Origin: Hohaiivirga grylli
Lineage (GTDB): Bacteria > Pseudomonadota > Alphaproteobacteria > Rhizobiales > Beijerinckiaceae
Direction of reading: 5' to 3'
Assembly (NCBI RefSeq): GCF_039655745.1
Contig: NZ_JBBYXI010000004.1
Span: 1 to 64,000, forward strand
DNA length: 64,000 nt
Shown here: positions 33,615 to 42,278 of the stretch, piece by piece
Position numbering within the stretch: the stretch's first letter is position 1
How the letters are laid out: each line of letters starts with the position of its first letter
The notes under the pieces: model-generated
Seen by the model: the letters and a program-made list of their open reading frames with translations, nothing else
The model's database searches: none
What the model was told of the DNA's origin: nothing
Made by a program: the position numbers and the translations under genes

Positions 33615-34187
33615 GTGGCTCAACACGGTTCAGATACGGGATCAATCATTGCCACAGTGGCTGGGCGCTATGCCTTGGCGCTTTTTCAGCTTGCGCAGGA
33701 AACCAAGTCAGTTGACAAAATTGAAGCGGAATTGAACCGCTTTGATGGTTTCATGCAGGAAAGCGAAGATTTGAGGCGATTGGTCCGCAGCCCGGTTTTC
33801 ACGGCTGAGCAGCAGGAAAAAGCGATCGGCGCTATTCTTGATAAAGCCAAGATGAAAGGCGACGCTGCAAACTTCATTCGTCTGGTTGCACGAAAAGGCC
33901 GCCTTTTCACACTGCCGGATGTCTTCAAGATTTATCGCGATCTGGTTATGACCAGCAAGGGCATTGTCCGGGCTGAGGTTGCAATGGCTGAAGAGCCTTC
34001 TGCAAAGACACTCGCCTCAATCAAGGCCGCGCTTAAAGAAACGGCGAAAGCCGATGTTGAAGTCGATCTCAAAATCGACCCCAACCTTATTGGTGGGCTC
34101 ATCGTCAAGATGGGCAGCCGCATGGTGGACGCTTCTGTCCGCACTAAACTCAATTCCATTCGTCTTGCGATGAAAGAGGTCCGCTGA
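33615..34187 (+). CDS. atpH: ATP synthase F1 delta subunit
   Basis: The delta subunit fixes the F1 head to the peripheral stalk. The GTG at 33615 after GAGAGA gives 190 residues starting VAQHGSDTGSIIATVAGRYA, which corresponds to the usual short N-terminus before the conserved VAxRYA. The open frame runs upstream through an ATG (33585) and a TTG (33558), but those extensions are not family-like. Other matches are LIRSPVF-type LVRSPVFTAEQQ, ARKGRLFTLPDVF and the C-terminal DPNLIGGLIVKMGSRMVD. Its stop overlaps the atpA ATG by one base. Confidence 0.93.
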   Translation: MAQHGSDTGSIIATVAGRYALALFQLAQETKSVDKIEAELNRFDGFMQESEDLRRLVRSPVFTAEQQEKAIGAILDKAKMKGDAANFIRLVARKGRLFTLPDVFKIYRDLVMTSKGIVRAEVAMAEEPSAKTLASIKAALKETAKADVEVDLKIDPNLIGGLIVKMGSRMVDASVRTKLNSIRLAMKEVR

Positions 34188-35716
34188 TGGACATTCGTGC
34201 CGCTGAAATTTCTTCAATTCTTAAAGAGCAGATCAAGGGTTTCGGTTCTGAAGCCGAAGTAACCGAGGTCGGTCAGGTTCTCTCAATTGGTGACGGTATC
34301 GCCCGTTGCTACGGCCTTGATAAGGTCGAGGCCGGTGAAATGGTCGAATTCGAGAGCGGTGTCCGCGGTATGGCCCTTAACCTCGAACTCGATAACGTCG
34401 GTGTCGTCGTGTTCGGTTCTGACCGTGAAATTCAGGAAGGTCAGACCGTTAAGCGTACTGGTTCCATCGTGGACGTTCCGGTTGGCAAGGCTCTGCTCGG
34501 TCGTGTTGTTGACGCTCTTGGTAATCCAATTGACGGCAAAGGCCCGATCAAGACAAAAGAACGTCGTCGCGTTGACGTTAAGGCCCCTGGCATTATCCCG
34601 CGTAAGTCGGTTCATGAGCCAATGTCGACAGGTCTCAAGGCCATCGATGCTTTGATCCCGATTGGTCGTGGCCAGCGTGAGCTTGTCATTGGTGACCGTC
34701 AGACAGGTAAGAGTGCCATCGTTCTGGATACCATCCTGAACCAGAAGCCTCTGAACCAGGGTGATGACGAAAGCAAGAAGCTCTACTGCATCTACGTTGC
34801 TGTTGGTCAGAAGCGCTCAACCGTTGCCCAGTTCGTGAAGACACTGGAAGAAAACGGTGCTCTCGAATACTCCATCGTTATCGCTGCAACGGCTTCCGAT
34901 CCTGCTCCAATGCAGTACATCGCACCATTCGCTGGCTGTGCGATGGGTGAATATTTCCGCGACAACGGCATGCATGCGGTTATCTTCTATGATGACCTTT
35001 CCAAGCAGGCTGTTGCTTATCGTCAGATGTCCCTGCTTCTTCGCCGTCCTCCAGGACGTGAAGCTTACCCAGGTGACGTTTTCTATCTGCACTCCCGTCT
35101 TCTGGAACGTGCAGCGAAGCTGAACGAAGAATATAAGTCTGGCTCCCTGACAGCTCTGCCTATTATCGAGACACAGGCGAACGACGTGTCGGCCTATATT
35201 CCGACAAACGTTATTTCGATTACCGATGGTCAGATCTTCCTTGAAACCGATCTGTTCTATCAGGGTATTCGTCCGGCTCTGAACGTTGGTCTGTCGGTTT
35301 CACGCGTGGGTTCGTCTGCTCAGACAAAAGCCATGAAGAAGGTTGCCGGTAAGATTAAGGGTGAGCTTGCCCAGTATCGCGAAATGGCTGCCTTTGCCCA
35401 GTTCGGTTCTGACCTTGATGCCACAACCCAGCGCTTGCTGAACCGTGGTTCACGTCTGACAGAGCTTCTGAAGCAGCCACAGTTTTCCCCGCTGAAGACG
35501 GAAGAACAGGTCTGTGTGATCTACGCCGGTATTAACGGTTATCTTGATCCGCTGCCACTGGATAAGGTCAGTGCTTTCGAGCAGGCTCTTCTGGGCGCTC
35601 TGCGTAGCAAGCACTCCGATATCCTCGAAGCAATCCGCACCTCCAACGATCTCTCCGACGATACAGCTGCCAAGCTGAAGACTGTCGTTGAAGATGTCGC
35701 TAAGGCATTTGCCTGA
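34187..35716 (+). CDS. atpA: ATP synthase F1 alpha subunit
   Basis: This 509-residue subunit alternates with beta in the F1 hexamer and holds the non-catalytic nucleotide sites. Walker A is GDRQTGKSAI, and AVGQKRSTVAQFVKTLEENGA is the conserved region after it. SLLLRRPPGREAYPGDVFYLHSRLLERA includes the alpha/beta signature, and VGSSAQTKAMKKVAG the Arg-finger zone. Length is standard. The ATG shares a base with the atpH stop, so translation is probably coupled. Confidence 0.98.
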   Translation: MDIRAAEISSILKEQIKGFGSEAEVTEVGQVLSIGDGIARCYGLDKVEAGEMVEFESGVRGMALNLELDNVGVVVFGSDREIQEGQTVKRTGSIVDVPVGKALLGRVVDALGNPIDGKGPIKTKERRRVDVKAPGIIPRKSVHEPMSTGLKAIDALIPIGRGQRELVIGDRQTGKSAIVLDTILNQKPLNQGDDESKKLYCIYVAVGQKRSTVAQFVKTLEENGALEYSIVIAATASDPAPMQYIAPFAGCAMGEYFRDNGMHAVIFYDDLSKQAVAYRQMSLLLRRPPGREAYPGDVFYLHSRLLERAAKLNEEYKSGSLTALPIIETQANDVSAYIPTNVISITDGQIFLETDLFYQGIRPALNVGLSVSRVGSSAQTKAMKKVAGKIKGELAQYREMAAFAQFGSDLDATTQRLLNRGSRLTELLKQPQFSPLKTEEQVCVIYAGINGYLDPLPLDKVSAFEQALLGALRSKHSDILEAIRTSNDLSDDTAAKLKTVVEDVAKAFA

Positions 35717-35747
35717 TCCGGAGCCGGTTTGAGATGAGGAGCACGCA

Positions 35748-36635
35748 ATGGCGAGCTTAAAAGACCTGCGAACCCGTATCGCTTCGGTCAAGGCCACGCA
35801 GAAAATTACCAAGGCCATGCAGATGGTTGCCGCCGCAAAACTGCGGCGTGCCCAGACTGCGGTTGAGGCTGCGCGTCCTTATGCAGAGCGTATGGAGCAG
35901 GTATTGAGCGATCTGGCTTCCGGTGTCACCGTTGGTCCTGATACGCCCCGCCTTTTGGCTGGTACTGGCTCAGACAAGACGCATCTTTTGATTATCTGCA
36001 CCGCAGAACGTGGTTTATGTGGTGCATTTAACTCATCAATCGCACGTCTGGCCCGTGATCATGCTGAAAAGCTTTTGGCTGCTGGTAAAACAGTCAAGAT
36101 CATTTTTGTCGGCAAGAAGGGCTATGAAGCCATGCGCCGTCAGTTCGAAAGTTATGTGGTCGAAAAATTCGACTTGCGTGCTGTCCGTCAGGTTGGTTTT
36201 GCCAATGCGGATGAAATTGCCAAGAAGGTTCTTGGCATGTTTGCTGCAGGTGAATTTGATGTCGCTACGCTTTTCTACGCCAAATTCCGGACGGTTCTGC
36301 AGCAGATTCCAACTGCCCAGCAGCTGATCCCGGCTGAGGTTCCGGCTGCCGCGGATGCGAAGCCTAAGGAAAGCAGTGGAGCGGTTTATGAGTATGAGCC
36401 AAGTGAGGCTGATATTCTGACATCGCTTTTGCCGCGTAATATTACCATCCAGATTTTTCGCGCGCTGCTTGAAAATGCAGCTTCTGAACAGGGCTCTCGC
36501 ATGAGTGCCATGGATTCAGCGACACGAAATGCTGGCGAAATGATCAGAAAACAGACGATTCTCTATAACAGAACACGTCAGGCTAAGATCACCACCGAAC
36601 TTGTTGAAATCATCTCGGGCGCTGAAGCGCTCTGA
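35748..36635 (+). CDS. atpG: ATP synthase F1 gamma subunit
   Basis: The 295-residue rotor shaft of F1 opens with MASLKDLRTRIASVKATQKITKAMQMVAAAKLRRA-type sequence (key parts: RIASVKATQKITKAM), the N-terminal coiled-coil helix. ITTELVEIISGAEAL forms the matching C-terminal helix. ERGLCGAFNSS is the conserved central motif. Alphaproteobacterial gamma has an insert around 195-220, seen here as AAADAKPKESSGAVYEYEP. It lies between atpA and atpD with short spacers. Confidence 0.97.
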   Translation: MASLKDLRTRIASVKATQKITKAMQMVAAAKLRRAQTAVEAARPYAERMEQVLSDLASGVTVGPDTPRLLAGTGSDKTHLLIICTAERGLCGAFNSSIARLARDHAEKLLAAGKTVKIIFVGKKGYEAMRRQFESYVVEKFDLRAVRQVGFANADEIAKKVLGMFAAGEFDVATLFYAKFRTVLQQIPTAQQLIPAEVPAAADAKPKESSGAVYEYEPSEADILTSLLPRNITIQIFRALLENAASEQGSRMSAMDSATRNAGEMIRKQTILYNRTRQAKITTELVEIISGAEAL

Positions 36636-36658
36636 CCAAATCTCTAGAGGGATTACCC

Positions 36659-38128
36659 ATGGCCAAGAAAGCAACCGCTGTCGCGTCTTCCAAGACAGGT
36701 AAGGTAGGCCGCGTCACTCAGGTGATCGGTGCCGTTGTCGACGTTCAGTTCGACGGGCATCTGCCTGAGATTCTGAACGCTCTTGAAACAACAAACCAGG
36801 GCAACCGTCTGGTTCTCGAAGTTGCACAGCAGCTAGGTGAGAACACAGTTCGCTGTATTGCTATGGACGTGTCTGAAGGTCTCGTCCGTGGGCAGGAAGT
36901 CCATGATACAGGCGCTCCAATTTCTGTTCCGGTTGGTGATGAAACACTCGGCCGTATCATGAACGTGATTGGTGAGCCGGTTGACGAAGCTGGCCCGATC
37001 AAGGGTAAGACCCTTCGCGCTATTCACCAGGAAGCTCCAAGCTACGCTGAGCAGTCAACAGAAGCTCAGATTCTTGTCACCGGTATTAAGGTTGTCGATC
37101 TTCTCGCTCCTTACGCCAAGGGTGGTAAGATTGGTCTGTTCGGTGGTGCGGGCGTCGGTAAGACAGTTCTCATCATGGAGCTCATCAACAACGTTGCTAA
37201 GGCTCACGGTGGTTACTCCGTGTTCGCTGGTGTTGGTGAACGTACCCGTGAAGGTAACGACCTTTACCACGAAATGATCGAATCCAAGGTGAATGTTGAT
37301 CCGAAGGAGAACAAGGGTTCTACCGCCGGTTCCAAGTGCGCACTGGTTTATGGTCAGATGAACGAACCTCCGGGAGCGCGCGCACGTGTTGCTCTGACAG
37401 GCCTGACGGTCGCTGAAAACTTCCGTGATCAGGGTCAGGACGTTCTGTTCTTCGTTGATAACATCTTCCGCTTTACTCAGGCTGGTTCTGAAGTGTCGGC
37501 GCTGCTTGGCCGTATTCCTTCTGCTGTGGGATATCAGCCAACGCTTGCAACAGACATGGGTGCTCTGCAGGAACGTATTACAACCACAACCAAGGGTTCT
37601 ATTACCTCGGTTCAGGCTATTTACGTCCCAGCAGACGACTTGACCGATCCAGCTCCTGCGGCATCGTTCGCCCACCTTGATGCGACAACCGTGTTGTCCC
37701 GTGCGATCTCGGAAAAGGGTATTTACCCAGCTGTTGACCCGCTCGACTCCACATCCCGTATGCTTGACCCACGCATCGTTGGTGAAGAGCATTATCAGGT
37801 TGCCCGTCAGGTGCAGGAAACACTTCAGCGCTATAAGGGCCTGCAGGACATCATCGCCATTCTTGGTATGGATGAACTCTCCGAAGACGATAAGCTGGTT
37901 GTTGGCCGCGCACGTCGTATTGAGCGCTTCCTGTCTCAGCCATTCCACGTTGCTGAAATCTTCACAGGTTCTCCTGGCAAGCTGGTTTCACTCGAAGACA
38001 CCATTAAGAGCTTCAAGGGTCTGGTCAACGGTGATTACGATCACCTGCCGGAAGCCGCGTTCTACATGGTTGGTTCCATTGAGGAAGCTATCGAGAAGGC
38101 TCAGCGTCTGGCTGCAGAAGCTGCGTAA
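36659..38128 (+). CDS. atpD: ATP synthase F1 beta subunit
   Basis: This is the 489-residue catalytic subunit. Walker A is GGAGVGKTVLIMELINN, VGERTREGNDLYHEM holds the catalytic Glu, and VLFFVDNIFRFTQAGSEVSALLGR is Walker B with the beginning of the DELSEED-side domain. DELSEDD near the C-terminus (NELSEDDK-like MDELSEDDK) is the lever motif. An N-terminal Ala/Lys-rich extension of ~15 residues is usual for alphaproteobacteria. A strong hairpin lies between it and atpC. Confidence 0.98.
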   Translation: MAKKATAVASSKTGKVGRVTQVIGAVVDVQFDGHLPEILNALETTNQGNRLVLEVAQQLGENTVRCIAMDVSEGLVRGQEVHDTGAPISVPVGDETLGRIMNVIGEPVDEAGPIKGKTLRAIHQEAPSYAEQSTEAQILVTGIKVVDLLAPYAKGGKIGLFGGAGVGKTVLIMELINNVAKAHGGYSVFAGVGERTREGNDLYHEMIESKVNVDPKENKGSTAGSKCALVYGQMNEPPGARARVALTGLTVAENFRDQGQDVLFFVDNIFRFTQAGSEVSALLGRIPSAVGYQPTLATDMGALQERITTTTKGSITSVQAIYVPADDLTDPAPAASFAHLDATTVLSRAISEKGIYPAVDPLDSTSRMLDPRIVGEEHYQVARQVQETLQRYKGLQDIIAILGMDELSEDDKLVVGRARRIERFLSQPFHVAEIFTGSPGKLVSLEDTIKSFKGLVNGDYDHLPEAAFYMVGSIEEAIEKAQRLAAEAA

Positions 38129-38137
38129 TGTAATGAT

Positions 38138-38158
38138 GGCAGCGGATTATCCGCTGCC
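38138..38158 (+). promoter_or_regulatory. Hairpin in the atpD-atpC spacer
   Basis: Nine-base arms GGCAGCGGA and TCCGCTGCC close on a three-base TTA loop, 10 bases after atpD. No T-run follows. It may set the ratio of beta to epsilon by protecting the upstream mRNA. Confidence 0.5.
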
Positions 38159-38185
38159 GCCACTTGATTTGAGGACCGCGAGCTA

Positions 38186-38578
38186 ATGGCTACCTTGCAT
38201 TTCGAACTCGTTTCGCCTGAGCGTGTGCTCTTTTCTGGCGAAGTCGACCAGGTCGTCCTCCCGGCGACCGAGGGCGAGATGACAATTCTCGCAGCTCATT
38301 CGCCTGTCATGACAGCCCTGACAACCGGCTTTCTGGTTCTGTCGACGGGTGGCAAGACAACCCGTATTCTGGTTCGTGGCGGTTTTGCTGATGTCAGCCC
38401 AAATGGCCTGACAGTTTTGGCAGAGCGTGCTTTCAACGAAGATGAGCTGAATAAGGACGTCTTCGACAAGGAAGTAGAAACTGCACGTCAGGAACTGGGT
38501 GATGCTCCGGAAGATATGAAGCATGTTGCCGAAATGGCTCTTGCTCAGCTTCTGACCATTCAGGCTGAGTTCCACTAA
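38186..38578 (+). CDS. atpC: ATP synthase F1 epsilon subunit
   Basis: The 130-residue epsilon subunit of the central stalk inhibits ATP hydrolysis. FELVSPERVLFSGEVDQVVLP-like start (FELVSPERVLF) and TEGEMTILAAHSPVMTAL form the N-terminal beta-sandwich. VRGGFADVSPNGLTVLAERA is conserved, and a helical C-terminus follows. It is the last gene of atpHAGDC, closed by a terminator. The F0 genes are not in the window, which is normal for alphaproteobacteria, where F0 is in a separate operon. Confidence 0.96.
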   Translation: MATLHFELVSPERVLFSGEVDQVVLPATEGEMTILAAHSPVMTALTTGFLVLSTGGKTTRILVRGGFADVSPNGLTVLAERAFNEDELNKDVFDKEVETARQELGDAPEDMKHVAEMALAQLLTIQAEFH

Positions 38579-38596
38579 GTTCTACGAAATCATCTG

Positions 38597-38627
38597 AAAA
38601 GCCGGGTTGATAGCCCGGCTTTTTTTA
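38597..38627. terminator. Rho-independent terminator of the atp operon
   Basis: GCCGGG pairs with CCCGGC and is followed by seven T bases. The convergent thioesterase stop codon sits in the T-tract. Confidence 0.88.
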
Positions 38628-39401
38628 TTTTCTGACAGGCTGGACTGGTGTTGGCTGGTGGTTTTCATCGATGGCCACCATGATAAATGTACCATGTCCG
38701 CATTGGCGTCTGGAGCCGGTTTTCAGATCTTCGGCCTGTAAGTCAATTTCAATTGTTATGGATGTCCTGCCTGTTGCCACAATACGCGGGTTCAGTTCAA
38801 CGACTTCGCCCTTTTGAAATTTGCTCTCAAAATTGACGCGTGGTGATGAGGCCATGACAATCGTTTTTCGGCAATATCTGGTTGCTGCAACGAATGCGGT
38901 TTTACCCATGGCTGCCAGTATATTGCCCCCATAGGGGCCACCAAAAGGGCTGGATTGTTCTGGAAAGACAATCTCTGAGGTCTGAAGCTCATCTGCTGGT
39001 GTCGTTACTATAGGTGCAGATAATGTGGTGATCTGCTTATGCTGCTCTTCAACAGGAACCATGTTGAAGGTTCCGCTGCCACAAAGATGACGCTTGCCTG
39101 TTAATGGGGCTTCTGCAATGAGGTCAACTTTAACATCCAAAGATTTCTGGTCTGCCCTGATCACACGGCCCGTTACTTCAATAATATCGCCGAGACGTGC
39201 GGGCGCCTTAAAACGAATATCATCGACAGCGCTCATCACCATATCAATATGTGTGTGCCGCAATGCTGAAATGAAGGCAGCTTTATTCATGTAAGCAAGC
39301 CCGTTACCGGCAAAAAGGGTTCCGTGATGGTTGGTGTCTCCGGGGAAGACAATGTCCATCAGACGGGTCAGGGCCTGTTGAGGTAAAGCGCCCTCATGCA
39401 T
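38625..39401 (-). CDS. Acyl-CoA thioesterase, double hotdog (BACH-like)
   Basis: This 258-residue protein has two tandem hotdog domains (about 5-120 and 135-250). Domain 1 carries MDIVFPGDTNHHGTLFAGNGLAYMNKAAFI with the conserved Asn/Asp and Gly-rich helix start; domain 2 carries IVFPEQSSPFGGPYGGNILAAMGKTAF. Such proteins cleave medium- to long-chain acyl-CoA to fatty acid and CoA in the cytoplasm. The first domain has the better-preserved catalytic pattern. It ends inside the atp terminator and is followed on the same strand by nothing closely spaced. The substrate range is not deducible. Confidence 0.85.
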   Translation of the reverse strand: MHEGALPQQALTRLMDIVFPGDTNHHGTLFAGNGLAYMNKAAFISALRHTHIDMVMSAVDDIRFKAPARLGDIIEVTGRVIRADQKSLDVKVDLIAEAPLTGKRHLCGSGTFNMVPVEEQHKQITTLSAPIVTTPADELQTSEIVFPEQSSPFGGPYGGNILAAMGKTAFVAATRYCRKTIVMASSPRVNFESKFQKGEVVELNPRIVATGRTSITIEIDLQAEDLKTGSRRQCGHGTFIMVAIDENHQPTPVQPVRK

Positions 39402-39482
39402 CAGATACTCTCCTGATATCTTTGTGGTTTGATAAGTAGCTGGAGGGCTAACAAATCTACCATGAGTTGCGCCCGGTTGGTT

Positions 39483-39980
39483 TTATGCCTTCTTATCACG
39501 AACCGCTGCAAGCCGTTCAAGACTTTTCTCAGGCCACAGCTCACGGGTGCTATAATAGCCTTCAAAAGCTGGCGTTGTTTCAGGGAGTTTCACCCAAGGC
39601 TGTTTGGTTGAGATATAGATATGCGCACCCGGTTCGATATTCTGCGGATAATCCAAAGTACCTGTTCGAATGAAAGCGATGTGCTTGTGTGTATAGTGGC
39701 TCCATAAGGCCACCTGACAATTAGGGCACCGCGCAATTGTTTGGCTTTTACCACTCAAGGTTGGTATTTCAATTTTATTAGGAACTCCTTGTACGACTTC
39801 AAGATAATCATTCTCAATCAAGGAATTGATGACAAAAGCAGAGCCTGTTTCACGCTGGCACCAGGTGCAGTGGCAGCAGTTGGTAAAAAGTGGCGGGGCT
39901 TTCAGGCGGTAGCGTATCTGTCCGCAGCTGCAGCCACCCTCATGATATTCTGCTGATCCGTCTGTGCAGGTTATCGGCAT
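39483..39980 (-). CDS. GFA family (Mss4-fold) zinc protein
   Basis: This 165-residue protein shows the zinc pattern GGCSCGQIRY, NCCHCTWCQRETGSAF and a later ARCPNCQVALWS, the signature of the glutathione-dependent formaldehyde-activating (GFA) family. The founding enzyme condenses glutathione and formaldehyde, but most family members have no proven role and the fold is shared with many zinc proteins. The ATG at 39980 has GAGGAA just upstream, whereas an in-frame ATG at 39992 has none. It lies upstream of the thioesterase on the same strand, with 81 bases between. Confidence 0.85.
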   Translation of the reverse strand: MPITCTDGSAEYHEGGCSCGQIRYRLKAPPLFTNCCHCTWCQRETGSAFVINSLIENDYLEVVQGVPNKIEIPTLSGKSQTIARCPNCQVALWSHYTHKHIAFIRTGTLDYPQNIEPGAHIYISTKQPWVKLPETTPAFEGYYSTRELWPEKSLERLAAVRDKKA

Positions 39981-40127
39981 GTCGTTCCTCATCTATTATC
40001 TTGTGCATTCTTAAGTTCAAAAGAAACGCATTTGATTGAGGTATGCAATTAAGCTTTATGCTGCATGTCTTGCTTTCGCCACGGTATGCTTTTATGCAGG
40101 TGCTGTTCCATTAGGGCGAGAAATTCC

Positions 40128-42221
40128 TTGCAAACAAAAACATCTGCCAATCAGGGCTCAAGAGCGCCTGTAAAATTATTTTCATATCGTCCGTATTGGG
40201 CGAAACGTTTTGGGGTTGCTCCTTTCCTGCCAATGAGCAGGGAAGAGATGAACATGCTTGGCTGGGATTCATGTGACATCATCATGATTACAGGTGATGC
40301 CTATGTGGATCACCCAAGCTTTGGCATGGCAATCATCGGACGTTTTCTTGAGGCGCAGGGTTTTCGCGTTGGTATCATTGCCCAGCCAGAATGGCACAAT
40401 GCTGATGCTTTTAAGGCGTTAGGAAAACCAAATCTCTTTTTCGGTATTGCCGCCGGAAATATGGATTCCATGGTCAACCGTTATACGTCTGATCGGAAAA
40501 TCCGGCATAATGACGCCTATACCCCAAATAATGAGGGTGGTAAGCGACCAGATCGCGCGAGCATTGTTTATTCGCAGCGTGCCCGTGAGGCTTATAGTGA
40601 TGCCCCAATCGTACTTGGTGGCATTGAAGCTTCACTCCGCCGTACGGCTCATTATGACTATTGGTCAGATAAGGTTCGTCGGTCCATCCTTCTGGACGCT
40701 AAAGCTGATATCCTCGTTTACGGTAATGGCGAGCGTGCGATTGCTGAAATTGCCCACCGGGCTGCCAAAGGTGAAGCCGTCAAGGATATGAAGGATATCC
40801 GGGGGACTGCATTCACTCGTAAGGCCAGTGAGCCGTTACCGGAAGGCTGGCTGGAAGTTGATAGCCATGCGGCAGAACCTTCTGCGCAGACACCTGATAA
40901 AGACCGTACAGTTTTGCGCATGCCATCTTTTGAAGATGTCGTAAATGACAAGACGGCCTATGCACATGCCTCGCGACTGGTACACCGTGAAACAAACCCC
41001 GGAAATGCCCGTGCCCTTGTTCAGAAACATGGTGACAGGGATGTCTGGCTGAACCCACCACCATTTCCACTGGCAACAGATGAAATGGATGCGGTTTTCG
41101 GCCTGCCTTTTGCCCGTGTACCGCATCCCGCTTATGGCAATGCCCGTATTCCTGCCTATGAGATGATCCGCTTCTCGGTCAATATTATGCGCGGCTGCTT
41201 TGGTGGCTGTACGTTCTGCTCCATTACTGAGCATGAAGGGCGCGTCATCCAGAACCGCTCTGAACAATCCATCATTGATGAGATTGAGGCTATTCGCGAT
41301 AAAACCCCCGGCTTTACAGGGACAATCTCTGATCTTGGTGGCCCAACGGCTAACATGTATCGACTGGCCTGTAAGTCACCCGATGTCCAGAAACACTGTC
41401 GAAAACCATCGTGTGTTTATCCAGATATCTGCCCGCAGCTGAATACTGACCATTCGCCGTTGACCCGTCTCTATAAACGGGCTCGTGAACTGCCGGGTAT
41501 CAAGAAAATTCTGATCGCTTCAGGTCTGCGTTATGATCTGGCCGTTAAAAATCCTGAATACGTCAAGGAGCTCGCAGCCCATCACGTTGGTGGTTATCTG
41601 AAGATCGCACCTGAGCATACAGAGAGTGGCCCGCTTTCAAAAATGATGAAACCGGGTATTGGTGCTTACGACCGCTTCAAGGAGCTGTTTGCCAAAGCGA
41701 CAAAAGCGGCTGGTAAAGAGCAGTATCTCATTCCGTATTTTATTGCGGCACATCCGGGTACAACGGATGAAGATATGCTCAATCTTGCGCTCTGGCTTAA
41801 GAAAAACGGCTTCAGAGCCGATCAGGTTCAGGCCTTCCTGCCAAGCCCGATGGCAACCGCAAGTGCCATGTATCATACAGGCAAGAATCCGCTAAAGAGC
41901 CTGTTTGCGGATGACAAGGAAGAGGTGTTTACGCCTAAAGGGTTGAAACAACGCCAGCTTCATAAGGCCTTCCTGCGTTATCATGATGCCGAAAACTGGC
42001 CGCTGTTGCGGGAAGCCCTGAAACGCATGGGGCGTGAAGACCTGATCGGTAATGGCAAAAATCATCTTATTCCGACATGGCAGCCTGCGGGTACAGGCAA
42101 AAGTGGCGGAGAGGGTAAACGTGTTGGTCGTAAACACGGGCAGCAACGCTTCCTGACAACCCATAATGGTTTACCAATTGTCAGAGACCGTCCTTCTTCA
42201 CGGCCACTAAAGTCGAGATAA
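40128..42221 (+). CDS. YgiQ family radical SAM protein
   Basis: This ~697-residue protein opens, after a short tail, with YRPYWAKRFGVAPFLPMSRE and DSCDIIMITGDAYVDHPSFG, the UPF0313/YgiQ N-terminal domain. The radical-SAM cluster cysteines are in RGCFGGCTFCSITEHEG. KIAPEHTESGPLSKMMKPG and VQAFLPSPMATASAMYHTG are conserved C-terminal parts. The reaction is not established. The TTG at 40128 follows AGGGCGAG at 7 bases and is preferred; the frame is open to 40065, but its extra residues (Cys- and Arg-rich) are not family-like. A shared terminator separates it from putA. Confidence 0.9.
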   Translation: MQTKTSANQGSRAPVKLFSYRPYWAKRFGVAPFLPMSREEMNMLGWDSCDIIMITGDAYVDHPSFGMAIIGRFLEAQGFRVGIIAQPEWHNADAFKALGKPNLFFGIAAGNMDSMVNRYTSDRKIRHNDAYTPNNEGGKRPDRASIVYSQRAREAYSDAPIVLGGIEASLRRTAHYDYWSDKVRRSILLDAKADILVYGNGERAIAEIAHRAAKGEAVKDMKDIRGTAFTRKASEPLPEGWLEVDSHAAEPSAQTPDKDRTVLRMPSFEDVVNDKTAYAHASRLVHRETNPGNARALVQKHGDRDVWLNPPPFPLATDEMDAVFGLPFARVPHPAYGNARIPAYEMIRFSVNIMRGCFGGCTFCSITEHEGRVIQNRSEQSIIDEIEAIRDKTPGFTGTISDLGGPTANMYRLACKSPDVQKHCRKPSCVYPDICPQLNTDHSPLTRLYKRARELPGIKKILIASGLRYDLAVKNPEYVKELAAHHVGGYLKIAPEHTESGPLSKMMKPGIGAYDRFKELFAKATKAAGKEQYLIPYFIAAHPGTTDEDMLNLALWLKKNGFRADQVQAFLPSPMATASAMYHTGKNPLKSLFADDKEEVFTPKGLKQRQLHKAFLRYHDAENWPLLREALKRMGREDLIGNGKNHLIPTWQPAGTGKSGGEGKRVGRKHGQQRFLTTHNGLPIVRDRPSSRPLKSR

Positions 42222-42228
42222 AATAATC

Positions 42229-42267
42229 ATAAACCCCGGAAGCGATATCTTCTTCTGGGGTTTATTG
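42229..42267. terminator. Bidirectional terminator between ygiQ-like gene and putA
   Basis: ATAAACCCC pairs with GGGGTTTAT, with a further GGAAG/CTTCT stem inside. T-rich ends on both strands let it serve both convergent genes. Confidence 0.8.
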
Positions 42268-42278
42268 TTTGCGCTCCA

